Shown here: positions 26,817-34,827 of the stretch, in pieces
How the letters are laid out: every line of letters starts with the position of its first letter
Position numbering within the stretch: position 1 is the stretch's first letter
Source of the DNA: Nitrososphaerota archaeon
Lineage (GTDB): Archaea > Thermoproteota > EX4484-205 > JAAOZP01
Reading direction: 5' to 3'
NCBI GenBank assembly: GCA_011605725.1
Contig: JAAOZP010000009.1
Location: forward strand, 102,351-166,350
DNA: 64,000 bases
Notes under the pieces: generated by a model
Seen by the model: the letters and a program-made list of their open reading frames with translations, nothing else
Database searches by the model: none
Told to the model about the DNA's origin: nothing
Program-made: the position numbers and the translations under genes

Positions 26817-27493
26817 GCCCGTCTGGAGACGATCAGCTCATGCATCATTGCGAATGGCTCAAGGTCTACCGTCTCCTCTATTCTGTACCTGCCAGAAGCC
26901 TCCAGCCTGGCTTCCTCAGCCCTGTATATGTCTATTGGCCTTCTTGTCGAGTCGACGCTGCTGGCTTTCAGCGCGACAACTAGAAACCCTTTCTCCCTGA
27001 GAAACAGGTCTGCGTTTCTAACAGCTATGTCTACCTCATCAGGCTGGGCAACATCACAGTAAACAGTGTCAACAACCTGCAGGAGCCAAGCGTATTCGAA
27101 AACCTGTCTAGCGTCGGCAAGAATCGGCACAACGTTACTCCTTTTCGCAGCTACCTTGTCAAGAAACTCTCTGAAAGGCCTGTGGGCGACTTCAACCGCG
27201 TAGACAAGTCCTGTGGGCCCAACTATGTCTGAAACATGGCTGACAGTTGTGCCGGAGGCTGCTCCAAGATAAAGGATCCTCCACCCCGGCTTTATGAAGA
27301 AGCTTCGCAACCCTTTCAGCAGGGCTGCAGCTATCTTACTCCTATACGGGTTCCAAACCCTGTATTCCGCTTCCCCAACCCTGATAGTCTTCTCACCGTA
27401 GACAACTGTTCCAGGCGCGATGCTCAGCGTTGCGAGACGGGTCTCCTCCTCATCCTCAACCTCGTAAACCCCTTTGAAAATTTCTCTAATCAT
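26813..27493 (-). CDS. flpA: fibrillarin-like rRNA/tRNA 2'-O-methyltransferase
   Basis: The SAM-dependent subunit of box C/D ribonucleoproteins. The methyltransferase core begins after NPYRSKIAAALLKGL, with motif I in ILYLGAASGTTVSHVSDIVG, AVEVAHRPFRE, and the catalytic region YCDVAQPDEVDI. 226 residues as expected. It directly follows nop5, its structural partner, with touching start and stop codons. Confidence 0.95.
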   Translation of the reverse strand: MIREIFKGVYEVEDEEETRLATLSIAPGTVVYGEKTIRVGEAEYRVWNPYRSKIAAALLKGLRSFFIKPGWRILYLGAASGTTVSHVSDIVGPTGLVYAVEVAHRPFREFLDKVAAKRSNVVPILADARQVFEYAWLLQVVDTVYCDVAQPDEVDIAVRNADLFLREKGFLVVALKASSVDSTRRPIDIYRAEEARLEASGRYRIEETVDLEPFAMMHELIVSRRA

Positions 27494-28494
27494 CAGCCAA
27501 CACTCTCCTTCAAAGCCTTAAGCCTGTTCTCAATATCCTTCTTCAACTCGTCTCCTATGAATCTTCCTGAGAAACAGTCAACCCTGGCTGCGATAGCAAT
27601 CCTGCTGGCGAGCAGTCTTGCAACTTTACCCCTAATCTTCTTTGGAGACATGTGGACAAAAGGATGTTGAAATATTATCCCGTGCTTAGGAGGTCTTCCC
27701 CTCTTCCTCAGGGCTCTGAAGAGAGCCTTCTCAGCACCAAGTACCTGTATGGTTGAGGCTGGCAGGCTGGCCAGCTTGGAAATGGAACCTGTTTTAGAGA
27801 TAAGCCTAGCACCGAGCAGTGGGCCGATAACTGTGCTAAGGTTCGGAGCGGTTTCATCCATAAGCATGCCAATATGCTTCTCGACAACTCCTCTACAATC
27901 CTCGGTTTCAAGATAAAGCTCAGCAATCTTCTTAACATACATCGGGGTGTTTGAAGAAGCTATTCGCCTAACAATCTTCTCAACATCCTTGCTCTCCTCC
28001 AGTAAACGTGGCTCCCTCTCCTTAACCCATATTAGAATTCTGTCTTGAAGAATGTTAAGCATCTTGACAAGCTCGTCGTAAGCCTGCATTGCTATAACAA
28101 TATCCAGGTCGCTGCTCTTAGCAAGCTCCTCAACCCTTGTCTGAGCAAGCTTCGCCGCGACACTGATGGTGAAAACCCGATACTCATCCATATTTAACCC
28201 TAAGAGCTTCAGAGCTTCCTCAACATCAGCTCTGAGCTCAACAGCCTTCTCCAAAGGCTCCTGCACAACAGGCTTCAAGCCTAGGCGTGTCAAGGCTTCC
28301 GCAAGGCTCCTTCTCTCAACCATTATGCTTCTCCCCCTCCAGCCTTGAAGGAAGGATGCAACACCCTGTGGAATAGCGCCGCTATAATGCTTAACAGCCT
28401 CGTCAACATTCTTGAAGAGATATGGCTTAGCCTCGTCTCCTTCGAAAACAATAAGGCCTGCAGCAGTCTCCACTAGGCTAAGACTCTTCTCCAA
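27493..28494 (-). CDS. nop5: Nop5/Nop56 C/D RNP scaffold protein
   Basis: Scaffold joining fibrillarin to L7Ae-bound guide RNAs. The coiled-coil middle and the Nop domain are visible; the latter includes LIGARL-like GPLLGARLISKTGSISKLA and the signature GAEKALFRALRKRGRPPKHG. The 333 residues lack the long basic tail of eukaryotic Nop56, as usual in archaea. TTG start at 28494. Confidence 0.94.
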   Translation of the reverse strand: MEKSLSLVETAAGLIVFEGDEAKPYLFKNVDEAVKHYSGAIPQGVASFLQGWRGRSIMVERRSLAEALTRLGLKPVVQEPLEKAVELRADVEEALKLLGLNMDEYRVFTISVAAKLAQTRVEELAKSSDLDIVIAMQAYDELVKMLNILQDRILIWVKEREPRLLEESKDVEKIVRRIASSNTPMYVKKIAELYLETEDCRGVVEKHIGMLMDETAPNLSTVIGPLLGARLISKTGSISKLASLPASTIQVLGAEKALFRALRKRGRPPKHGIIFQHPFVHMSPKKIRGKVARLLASRIAIAARVDCFSGRFIGDELKKDIENRLKALKESVG

Positions 28495-28544
28495 CCTGTT
28501 TCACCCTGACTTTCAGAAGGTATTAACTTTTCCTAGCCTTTAAG

Positions 28545-28751
28545 CTAGACGCGGCTCCTCCTATAGGCCTCGTAAGACTCCTTAACCCAGAGCGAGTATC
28601 CTCTAGGAGGGCTTTTAGGCCGTATTATCAGGATTATCTTCCTATATTCCGGAACCCTGGGGGTTACAGCGTAGAGAAGTTTAGCCTGCGTTATCGCTTC
28701 AAGAATCTTCTCCCTGTCTGTATGAAGATTCGCATGGTCCTCGACGAGCAT
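28545..28751 (-). CDS. small hypothetical protein
   Basis: 68 residues, not recognised. Sequence runs from MLVEDHANLHTDREKILEAI to a basic C-terminus (ESYEAYRRSRV) with a central strand KIILIIRPK. The coding look is good, and cttaaatatt near 28772-28782 lies about 26 bp upstream of the ATG, which supports a real leaderless gene. It precedes nop5-flpA on the same strand with a 50-bp gap. Confidence 0.5.
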   Translation of the reverse strand: MLVEDHANLHTDREKILEAITQAKLLYAVTPRVPEYRKIILIIRPKSPPRGYSLWVKESYEAYRRSRV

Positions 28752-28784
28752 CTACTGCGTCGAATATGAATGGCGGGACAATAT

Positions 28785-29044
28785 TTAAGCGTTTTTAAAG
28801 AATTTGGAGAATACGCGGGCCATAAAGTAGGCAGGCATCCCTAACGCTTGTTATCACGGCTCGAGTTATGTTCAACCCAAATTACACTTAAACATAACGG
28901 GAGCGGTTAATCTGTAAACATGGTAGCGCGAGCTAGAAACTTAATTTTAAGCAGCATACTTTCCCACCGATTTTTCTACCAGATTTAATAGCGTTCCACT
29001 GCGGTTTATTGTGTGCACTAACCAAGCGTCCTGCAAGCAGAAAC
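28785..29044. other. intergenic stretch with a near-match to the junction palindrome
   Basis: No gene is supported. AGCGCGAGCT at 28925-28934 differs at one base from the AGCGCGCGCT motif that marks gene-fragment joints elsewhere in the window. Confidence 0.4.
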
Positions 29045-29350
29045 CTATAGTCCTATTAGGGAAAGAAGTATGAAAAAGTATATTGCAAGCGCCAGGGCTG
29101 CGATGAACCCGAAGCATGCTTTCCTAGTCTTATGATGAAAGATCACCATTCCTAGAAAGACTCCAAACGGTCCTCCAGCCATGGAAAGTACGAAGAACCA
29201 TTTCTCCGGTATCCTCGACTCGTTTCGAATAGCACTGGCTTTATCCACACCCATAAGGATGAAACTCGCGATGTTAACCAGTAGAAAGTAATCATGGGCA
29301 AGCTCCTTAAGGAGGGTGGTCAACCCTCCTCTGTTAACGCGGCGAAGCAT
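29045..29350 (-). CDS. DUF1294 small membrane protein
   Basis: 101 residues with three to four membrane helices. The family pattern is clear: DKASAIRNESRIPEKWFFVL, then MAGGPFGVFLGMVIFHHKTRK. DUF1294 proteins are widespread in bacteria and archaea and have no established function. A tttaaa element lies just beyond the ATG (about 29351), too close to be its TATA box; the promoter is probably further upstream. Confidence 0.8.
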   Translation of the reverse strand: MLRRVNRGGLTTLLKELAHDYFLLVNIASFILMGVDKASAIRNESRIPEKWFFVLSMAGGPFGVFLGMVIFHHKTRKACFGFIAALALAIYFFILLSLIGL

Positions 29351-29370
29351 TTAAACACCAATGCAAGAAC

Positions 29371-29547
29371 CTAGGATGGATACGTGCTCCTTCTTTCCGT
29401 CTCTTTCGACTCAGCAATATACTGCTCTAATGCCTGACCATTATGGCGTGCACTATAATCAATCTTTTCTTTCACGTAAATAAGCTCTACGATGTTGACA
29501 AATTTTTTCATAGCTTTTAGTCTTGGAAAACGCGTATTCAAGTCCAT
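29371..29547 (-). CDS. possible 58-residue small protein
   Basis: An ATG-started minus-strand frame with a coding-like composition: MDLNTRFPRLKAMKKFVNIV at the start, then a charged helix around EQYIAESKETERR. No family recognised. gtttttaaacg at about 29593-29602 could be a promoter with a leader of some 20 bases. It could instead be chance. Confidence 0.3.
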   Translation of the reverse strand: MDLNTRFPRLKAMKKFVNIVELIYVKEKIDYSARHNGQALEQYIAESKETERRSTYPS

Positions 29548-29654
29548 GCGGGAAGCGTTATGATGCCGGAGAAAACCATTTTGTTGAGGGAAACGTTTAA
29601 AAACCGCCTCCTGATCTCATAGGCAGGAAACATATAGAGAGGTGTTAATGGGGA

Positions 29655-29828
29655 ATGGTTACCCACGGGAACGTAACGCTCGCAGGCAAGGTTCGCAGTC
29701 TTACTCCTAAGGTTGCGGCTCGTGAGCGTCCTCCAGATATGCCGCGTAGGAGGATTAGGAGTATTTATCGTAAAAGGGTTGTTTTGAACAGGCAGCCCGG
29801 GCAGATTTGGAAGCAGATGCGTGTTTAG
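29655..29828 (+). CDS. rps30e: ribosomal protein eS30
   Basis: 57 residues. The N-terminal MVTHGNVTLAGKVRSLTPKV matches the conserved start of eS30 (x-HG-x-LxxAGKVRSxTPK), followed by a very basic body ending KQMRV. eS30 is a small-subunit protein of eukaryotes and TACK-type archaea. A TATA region (gtttaaaaac, about 29594-29604) and a GAGGTG ribosome-binding site before the ATG imply a short leader. Confidence 0.88.
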   Translation: MVTHGNVTLAGKVRSLTPKVAARERPPDMPRRRIRSIYRKRVVLNRQPGQIWKQMRV

Positions 29829-29935
29829 TGTGCTAGATACTTAATTGTTTTCCTTATATGCATGTATTCGTGTGCTGTAGATGGGTTGCGTTAACCTGTG
29901 TGTTGTTTTAGGGGCTTCAGCATTCTGATTATTTT

Positions 29936-30097
29936 AGCGCGCGCTCGGTTTATGAGTAGCTTGCATACTAATTACTTCCAGTATAGCCTTTTTCTGCTGA
30001 TACCGCAAATTTGGTAAGCCGTGTAGTTTCCTAAGAGTAAGTGCTGGGATCAGAAAGCCCCAGAACTATTAAGACCGGGGATTACTGGGCTGCGCGC
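29936..30097 (+). repeat. displaced copy of the elp3 promoter and start
   Basis: About 130 bp here match 31470-31600, the promoter and first 13 codons of elp3; the run tagtttcctaagagt is identical, as is ttactgggctgc. The start codon is lost in the copy. The left end is AGCGCGCGCT (29936-29945), the right end GCGCGC at about 30092. The real gene lies 1.5 kb away, on the far side of a toxin-antitoxin and transposon-remnant block. Confidence 0.8.
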
Positions 30098-30132
30098 TAT
30101 GCAAATTTTGCGTTACTTCTTATTTCTCCGTG

Positions 30133-30555
30133 TTAAATATCTTTTATTCTTCTAATGTGCTTCAAGCAGTCTTCCTTCAATCTTTCTACGAGTTTCTCGT
30201 CTGCCGTATACATGTAACTATTTTTCATGATCGCTAGGGAAATATAGGAGGCGTCATAAATTGTTATATTGTTTTTGAACGCAACCTCTATAGTTTTTTC
30301 AGCATATTTGCCTCTGAGGGGGTATAAATCTAAAAAATATGCGTCTAAGGCTTCTGAAACTTCTTTTATCTCGCTTTCTGAAAAGAGTTTTTTATAATAC
30401 AACGCATTTAAAACTTCGAAGTTAATGATTTCAGGGGCTATAAGTTTTAATTCTCCTTCTATATACTTATCCCTAATCGTCACGGCTTTATCGGAATTCT
30501 CTTCTTCAACGAACCACTTCACCACTACGCTTGCATCAACTACTGCTACCGACAT
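30133..30555 (-). CDS. vapC: PIN-domain toxin VapC
   Basis: 140 residues from the ATG at 30555. The PIN acidic residues are present: D7 in VVDASVVVKWF, E in APEIINFEVLNAL, D in TIYDASYISLA and D in YTADEKLVERL. The gene is more A+T-rich than its neighbours, which suggests recent transfer. It overlaps its RHH antitoxin by 20 bp. An upstream in-frame start (30603) would lie inside the antitoxin. Confidence 0.85.
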   Translation of the reverse strand: MSVAVVDASVVVKWFVEEENSDKAVTIRDKYIEGELKLIAPEIINFEVLNALYYKKLFSESEIKEVSEALDAYFLDLYPLRGKYAEKTIEVAFKNNITIYDASYISLAIMKNSYMYTADEKLVERLKEDCLKHIRRIKDI

Positions 30556-30778
30556 GCCGTTCTTCCCTGAACTTTCGTATGATCTCTTCAGCCCTAGCTT
30601 CACCTCTGCTTTTCTTTCTTATTTTTTCGTTTATTAGAACTGCTTTCGCCAAGTTTTTTCTTTTTTCCTCTTCCACCTTCATTCTTATCGCATTTCTGAT
30701 GAAATCACTCCAATTAACTTTAATCTCTTTCATCATCTTCTTGGTTTCTTCATCTACCCTTATCGTAATTACTGTCAT
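30536..30778 (-). CDS. vapB: ribbon-helix-helix antitoxin VapB
   Basis: 80 residues starting at the ATG 30778: MTVITIRVDEETKKMMKEIK is a clear RHH strand-helix, followed by a second helix (WSDFIRNAIRMKVEEE) and a charged tail that would block the PIN toxin. tttatatg near 30800 is about 24 bp upstream, so the pair is probably leaderless and autoregulated. Confidence 0.82.
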   Translation of the reverse strand: MTVITIRVDEETKKMMKEIKVNWSDFIRNAIRMKVEEEKRKNLAKAVLINEKIRKKSRGEARAEEIIRKFREERHVGSSS

Positions 30779-30781
30779 ACA

Positions 30782-30806
30782 AGTATTACATGTATAATTT
30801 ACATAT
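30782..30806 (-). promoter_or_regulatory. promoter with dyad for the vapBC operon
   Basis: The A+T-rich region contains TACATGTA and the dyad ATGTA-AATTA-TACAT (minus strand), overlapping or next to the TATA box tttatatg. RHH antitoxins usually bind paired short palindromes at this place. Confidence 0.45.
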
Positions 30807-30854
30807 AAACTTTGCTTTTTAGACCTATTCCTGCCAAGAAAGCTAGCGCGCGCT

Positions 30855-31213
30855 TTCTCCACAAGCTATCAAGGTTCTACGTGAACAACTATGATGTGAT
30901 TTGTGTTGAAAACTTGGCCATAAGCAACATGGTTAGAAACCACATCTTAGCCCAGAAGATACTTGATGCCTCTTGGGGAAAGTTCCTTCAACTGCTCGAA
31001 TACAAGGCTGAAAGCGCCGGTGTTCGGGTGGTGAAGGTGAACCCGAGAGGCACATCTAAAGGATTAAGATCTCTTGAGACTGGATATCGGCAAATAGAAT
31101 ATTGATGAGGGGATGGGGGCGGCCCTGATCCGCCTGCCGGGATGAAGCCCTTACTGGTAGAAATACCAGCAAGCCTCATCGTTGAAGCAGGAAGCCAACA
31201 CCCCTTCTGGTGA
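30855..31213 (+). pseudogene. TnpB (IS200/IS605-family) remnant
   Basis: Only the C-terminal half of a TnpB is recognisable: FLHKLSRFYVNNYDVICVEN, then NMVRNHILAQKILDASWGKF and VVKVNPRGTSKGL. The zinc-finger and third RuvC motif are missing; after a frame change the typical last segment (MKPLLVEIPASLIVEAGSQH) appears and ends at TGA 31211-31213. The N-terminal half is absent, the sequence beginning right after AGCGCGCGCT at 30845-30854. It cannot encode an active nuclease. Confidence 0.8.
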
Positions 31214-31225
31214 GGGTAGCTCACC
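31209..31225 (+). mobile_element. right-end hairpin of an IS200/IS605-type element
   Basis: GGTGAG (31209-31214), loop GGTAG, and CTCACC (31220-31225) form a perfect 6-bp hairpin overlapping the tnpB stop. IS605-family elements end in such hairpins, which the transposase reads as single strands; the same region carries the end of the TnpB guide RNA. The element's transposase TnpA is not present. Confidence 0.65.
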
Positions 31226-31417
31226 GTGACTCCGAAAACAATAAGGGAATCCGTGAAACTCGTTTTCAAATATCACTTGTATATGGCTGACGCTATTCAA
31301 ATAATCTCTGCCAAACAGGCGAATGCGCGTAATCTCGTAACGGGGGATAGGAGGCTTGCCGAGGTATCTATGGTCGAGGGTTTGAAAAACGCTGTGCTTA
31401 GCCTAAACCCGCCCTGA
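31226..31417 (+). pseudogene. C-terminal fragment of a PIN-domain toxin
   Basis: The frame directly after the transposon hairpin reads ESVKLVFKYHLYMADAIQII, then NARNLVTGDRRLAEV, which is the last third of a VapC. The first acidic motif and core are missing. The simplest history is insertion of the IS element into an older vapC followed by loss of the upstream half. The GTG at 31226 is not a convincing start. Confidence 0.65.
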
Positions 31418-31563
31418 AGTGGTTCGGAAGATGGTTAAAACGTGGATTCACAGGTTTCAATTTATGTGCAGTTGCATACTATTTTCCCTCGAGACCTTTC
31501 CTGCCCGTTACTGCAAATTTAATAAGTAAGGTAGTTTCCTAAGAGTGAAGCACCGGAATTAGA

Positions 31564-33162
31564 ATGAAGCCCGAGGAGACTGTTAAGACTGAGAATTACT
31601 GGGCTGCCTGCAGAGAAATAGCTGGGATCCTTGCCTCGGAGAAGCATGCTGACAGGAGGGTTGTCCACAGGGTTAAACTCAGGGTTTCCTCAAGATTCAG
31701 GCTTCCCATGGTTCCCTCTAACAGCGATATTCTTGCAAGTGCCCCGGAGAGGCTTAGGGATAGGCTTAGAAGCATTCTGATGGTTAAGCCTTCTAGAAGC
31801 TCATCCGGGGTCGTGGTTGTTGCAGCGATGGCCATGCCCATGCCCTGTCCCCATGGGAGGTGCTTCTACTGCCCGGGAGGCCCCTCCAGGAATACTCCTC
31901 AGAGCTACACCGGCCTTGAGCCGGCTGCGATGAGGGCTATTCAGAACGATTATGATCCTTTCAAACAGGTTTCCCAGAGGATTAGGCAGCTTGAGGCTGC
32001 TGGGCATGTTGTTCAGAAGGCTGAGCTGATAATAATGGGTGGAACTTTTCCGGCAGCACCTTTAGATTATCAGAAAACATTTGTCAAAGGATGTTTCGAC
32101 GCCCTGAACGGTTTTGTCTCCCAGTCTTTGGAGGAGGCTCATAGGCTTAACGAGTCGTCAAGCATCAGATGCGTAGGCTTAACTGTTGAGACTAGGCCAG
32201 ACTATTGCAGAGAGGATCATGTCGATAAAATGCTTAGCATGGGTGTCACTAGAGTTGAGATAGGTGTGCAAACTCTTAGAGACGATGTTCTTGAAAGAGT
32301 TGAGAGGGGACATAGGGTTGGGGATACTGTTAACGCTTTCAGGATTGCTAAGGACGCTGGCTTGAAAATAGTTGCGCATATGATGCCCGGGTTACCGGGT
32401 ATGAGTGTTGAAGACTCTCTGGAAGATTTTAGGAAACTCTACTTCGACGAGAGGTTTAGGCCGGACATGATAAAGATATACCCTACTCTCGTAGTCGAGG
32501 GAACAAAGCTTTACGAAGCCTGGATGAGGGGCGATTACAAGCCCCTGGAGGATGAGGAGGCTGCCGAGCTTGTCGCAAGGATACTGGAGATAACTCCGCC
32601 ATGGGTGAGGATTATGAGAGTCCAGAGGGATATTCCTGCGAACGCGATTGCAGCAGGGGTTAGGAAAAGCAATCTTAGAGAAATAGCGCATAGAATTCTC
32701 GAATCCCGTGGCTCTAAATGTAGGTGCGTAAGGTGTAGGGAAGTAGGCTTTTCAAAATCTAGAGTCAGCCTGGAGAACATTCGTCTCGTCGTTAGGAAAT
32801 ACGGGGCTTCCGGCGGGGTTGAGTACTTTCTGAGCTTTGAAGACTTGGAGAACGATGTCCTGCTCGCATACCTGAGGCTCAGGAAGCCTTCCCCGTATGC
32901 TCACCGGAGAGAGGTAAACGAGGCTTCTTCAATGATAGTGAGAGAACTAAAGGCGCTTGGAAGAGCAATACCCTTAGGTACTAGAGTAAAAGAGTCTTGG
33001 CAGCACAGGGGCTTGGGAGCAATGCTGATGGAGGAGGCTGAAAAAATCGCTGTCGAAAACGGTGCTGAGAAAATACTCGTGATCTCGGCAGTAGGCGTGA
33101 GGGAATACTACAGGAGGCTTGGCTACTTTTTCGACGGCACATACATGGTTAAGAATCTCTAA
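31564..33162 (+). CDS. elp3: Elp3 tRNA U34 carboxymethyltransferase
   Basis: 532 residues: radical-SAM domain with the iron-sulfur motif in MPCPHGRCFYCPGG and SYTGLEPAAMRAIQ, and a C-terminal GNAT acetyl-transferase domain (RVKESWQHRGLGAMLMEEAE to REYYRRLGYF). The enzyme modifies wobble uridine; archaea carry Elp3 without the other Elongator subunits. The promoter and 5' end exist in a second degraded copy at 29936. An aaatttaataag element near 31515 serves as promoter, leaving a short leader. Confidence 0.95.
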   Translation: MKPEETVKTENYWAACREIAGILASEKHADRRVVHRVKLRVSSRFRLPMVPSNSDILASAPERLRDRLRSILMVKPSRSSSGVVVVAAMAMPMPCPHGRCFYCPGGPSRNTPQSYTGLEPAAMRAIQNDYDPFKQVSQRIRQLEAAGHVVQKAELIIMGGTFPAAPLDYQKTFVKGCFDALNGFVSQSLEEAHRLNESSSIRCVGLTVETRPDYCREDHVDKMLSMGVTRVEIGVQTLRDDVLERVERGHRVGDTVNAFRIAKDAGLKIVAHMMPGLPGMSVEDSLEDFRKLYFDERFRPDMIKIYPTLVVEGTKLYEAWMRGDYKPLEDEEAAELVARILEITPPWVRIMRVQRDIPANAIAAGVRKSNLREIAHRILESRGSKCRCVRCREVGFSKSRVSLENIRLVVRKYGASGGVEYFLSFEDLENDVLLAYLRLRKPSPYAHRREVNEASSMIVRELKALGRAIPLGTRVKESWQHRGLGAMLMEEAEKIAVENGAEKILVISAVGVREYYRRLGYFFDGTYMVKNL

Positions 33163-33192
33163 ACAACCGGATGCTTAATGTTTTAACAGAGG

Positions 33193-33591
33193 CTAAAGCG
33201 GGCCTCTGTAATACTTTGTAGAAGGACAGCCTAAACACTTCTTCTCATAGTAGCGTAAACACCTGCCGCAATTTATTCCGCATGGAGCATCCTCCGCCGT
33301 TTTGGTCGCGACAATTTTCACCGGCAGATACTTTGGGACTGCTGGCGCCTCGCCTATTATGGCTTCTGAACGCCTAATGCCGCCCGTCCGCGCCCTCACG
33401 GAGCACCTTTCTATTATAGCGTTCAGCGTGTCAGCGTCCTCCGCCACCATGATGGTCATCAGGTTGTAGGCGCCTGTCGTCATGGCTAGAAACACCATTC
33501 TCGGACACTTGGAGAACATGTTTACGAGTTCCCGTAGACGCTGGGGTGTTTCAACCTCCGCGTTAGCCAACAAGATTCCAAGGCAGGTCAT
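33193..33591 (-). CDS. AsnC/Lrp effector-domain protein with C-terminal Cys cluster, no DNA-binding domain
   Basis: 132 residues from ATG 33591. The body is the ligand-binding AsnC (RAM) domain: GILLANAEVETPQRLRELV, FLAMTTGAYNLMTIMV, and RSEAIIGEAPAVPKYLP. The tail has CGINCGRC and CLGCP, suited to bind metal. The usual N-terminal helix-turn-helix is missing; upstream codons in frame show no such fold. The ATG overlaps the ATG of the DGC gene on the other strand (CATG). It may be a stand-alone RAM protein or a truncated regulator. Confidence 0.65.
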   Translation of the reverse strand: MTCLGILLANAEVETPQRLRELVNMFSKCPRMVFLAMTTGAYNLMTIMVAEDADTLNAIIERCSVRARTGGIRRSEAIIGEAPAVPKYLPVKIVATKTAEDAPCGINCGRCLRYYEKKCLGCPSTKYYRGPL

Positions 33592-33811
33592 GCTCGTTAA
33601 GAAGATTAAACGCCTTATTGTTGTCGACGGTTGCCGCAACGAGTGTTCGAGAAAAATATTGGATGCTCTGGGGATCAGATACGATGAATATCTGAATCTG
33701 GAGAATGATCTTGGAATTGGAAAACTGGGGCCGTTCACCACTATGAATTATTCTAAAGAGGATGTTGAAAAGGTTTCTTTGGCCATAATGAAAAGGATAC
33801 AGGAAACATGA
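33590..33811 (+). CDS. DGC-domain protein, apparently N-terminally truncated
   Basis: 73 residues from ATG 33590. It has the second half of a DGC (putative zinc-binding) domain: KRLIVVDGCRNECSRKIL, then GIRYDEYLNLENDLGI. The first Cys-rich half of the domain is not found upstream, where the opposite-strand AsnC gene begins. The gene is probably broken, or works as a half-domain. Confidence 0.55.
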   Translation: MLVKKIKRLIVVDGCRNECSRKILDALGIRYDEYLNLENDLGIGKLGPFTTMNYSKEDVEKVSLAIMKRIQET

Positions 33812-33929
33812 TGCTAAGCCATCTTTCCTCCTCATCATGTTGTTAACGGCATCTTTTACATCCTTGTAATACGATTGCGTTCGATAGCTATGCTTTTAAA
33901 CTGTTGGTAACACTAATCTTATAGGTAAA

Positions 33930-34703
33930 ATGAGCAAGGGCAGGGTCCTAGTCAAAGGCCCAAGGGTGCAGAATATTGGCTACAGGCTCTTCCTATTAAA
34001 CCTGGCGGGCGAATCGAACTTAACAGGCTTCCAGGCTAGGAACATCGGTACCGATTGCGTCGAAGTGTTGTACGAGGGTGGTGATCAGGAGATTAGGGAA
34101 TTTGTGGAGAAGGTTAAAGAATCCTCGCCTAAGGAGGCTGAAGTTTCCAGCATCGAGTTTAAAGAATACGATGGCCCCGTAAAAAGGATAGAGGTATTTC
34201 GAAGCGAGTTCACGACAATGCAGCTTGGGAAGATCGTTGAAATAGGCTTAGAGATGATCGGTAAGCAAGATAATTCGCTCAGTAAGCAGGACTCGATGCT
34301 TGATAAACAGGATAAAATGCTTGAAAAGCAGGATAGGATGCTTGAAAAACAGGACTTGATGCTTGGTAAACAGGATGGAATGTTAGGAAAGCTAGATCAG
34401 ATGCTGGAAAAGCAAGACTTGATGCTTGAGAAGCAAGACTTAATGATCGAGAAGCAAGACTTGATGCTTGAGAAACAGGATGCGGTGCTGCAGAGACAGG
34501 ATCAGATGCTTGAGAAGCAGGATAAGATGCTTGAGAAACAAGATACGATGATCGAAAAAATAGATGGACTTGGAGCGAAAGTGGATAACTTGGGCGTGAA
34601 AATCGATGGTCTTAGAGAAGACTTGAAATCTATGCTTGATAGACGGTTAACAACGCTGGAGAGAGACGTGGCTCTAATAAAGAATAGACTGGGGATCGCC
34701 TGA
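33930..34703 (+). CDS. acylphosphatase domain fused to a heptad-repeat coiled coil
   Basis: 257 residues. Residues 1-92 are an acylphosphatase: the two catalytic residues match as Arg19 (NIGYR) and Asn38 (ARNIG), with the usual spacing. From about 112 to 210 runs a very regular heptad repeat, K-Q-D-x-M-L-E, predicted to form a long coiled coil, and a second coil (VDNLGVKIDGL) follows. Such coils usually drive oligomerisation or act as a measured rod. I know no characterised protein of this architecture. cttttaaact near 33891 is 30 bp upstream (leaderless). Confidence 0.72.
   Translation: MSKGRVLVKGPRVQNIGYRLFLLNLAGESNLTGFQARNIGTDCVEVLYEGGDQEIREFVEKVKESSPKEAEVSSIEFKEYDGPVKRIEVFRSEFTTMQLGKIVEIGLEMIGKQDNSLSKQDSMLDKQDKMLEKQDRMLEKQDLMLGKQDGMLGKLDQMLEKQDLMLEKQDLMIEKQDLMLEKQDAVLQRQDQMLEKQDKMLEKQDTMIEKIDGLGAKVDNLGVKIDGLREDLKSMLDRRLTTLERDVALIKNRLGIA
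34263..34559 (+). repeat. 21-bp heptad-coding tandem repeat
   Basis: About fourteen units of 21 bp encoding K-Q-D-(x)-M-L-E with small variation. Many units differ only at third positions or the fourth residue. Recent slippage or unequal recombination is likely. Confidence 0.85.
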
Positions 34704-34827
34704 ATATAGGCTCACATATTATTCGTTTTTCCAGTGAAGCCCCACCCGTAGAAGCAAGATATGGTACAACGTAAAGCCAGCCATGACTATTAAGGTTAAA
34801 ATACTTCTGTAAGCATTCCAGCTCGTA

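Noticed and set aside
33805..33841. Inverted repeat AACATGATG/CATCATGTT at the end of the DGC gene as a terminator
   Set aside because: The 19-base loop and the lack of a T run make a terminator unlikely; could be chance.
34263..34559. 21-bp repeats as possible regulatory or CRISPR-like DNA
   Set aside because: In-frame heptad-coding repeats inside an intact gene; no spacers.
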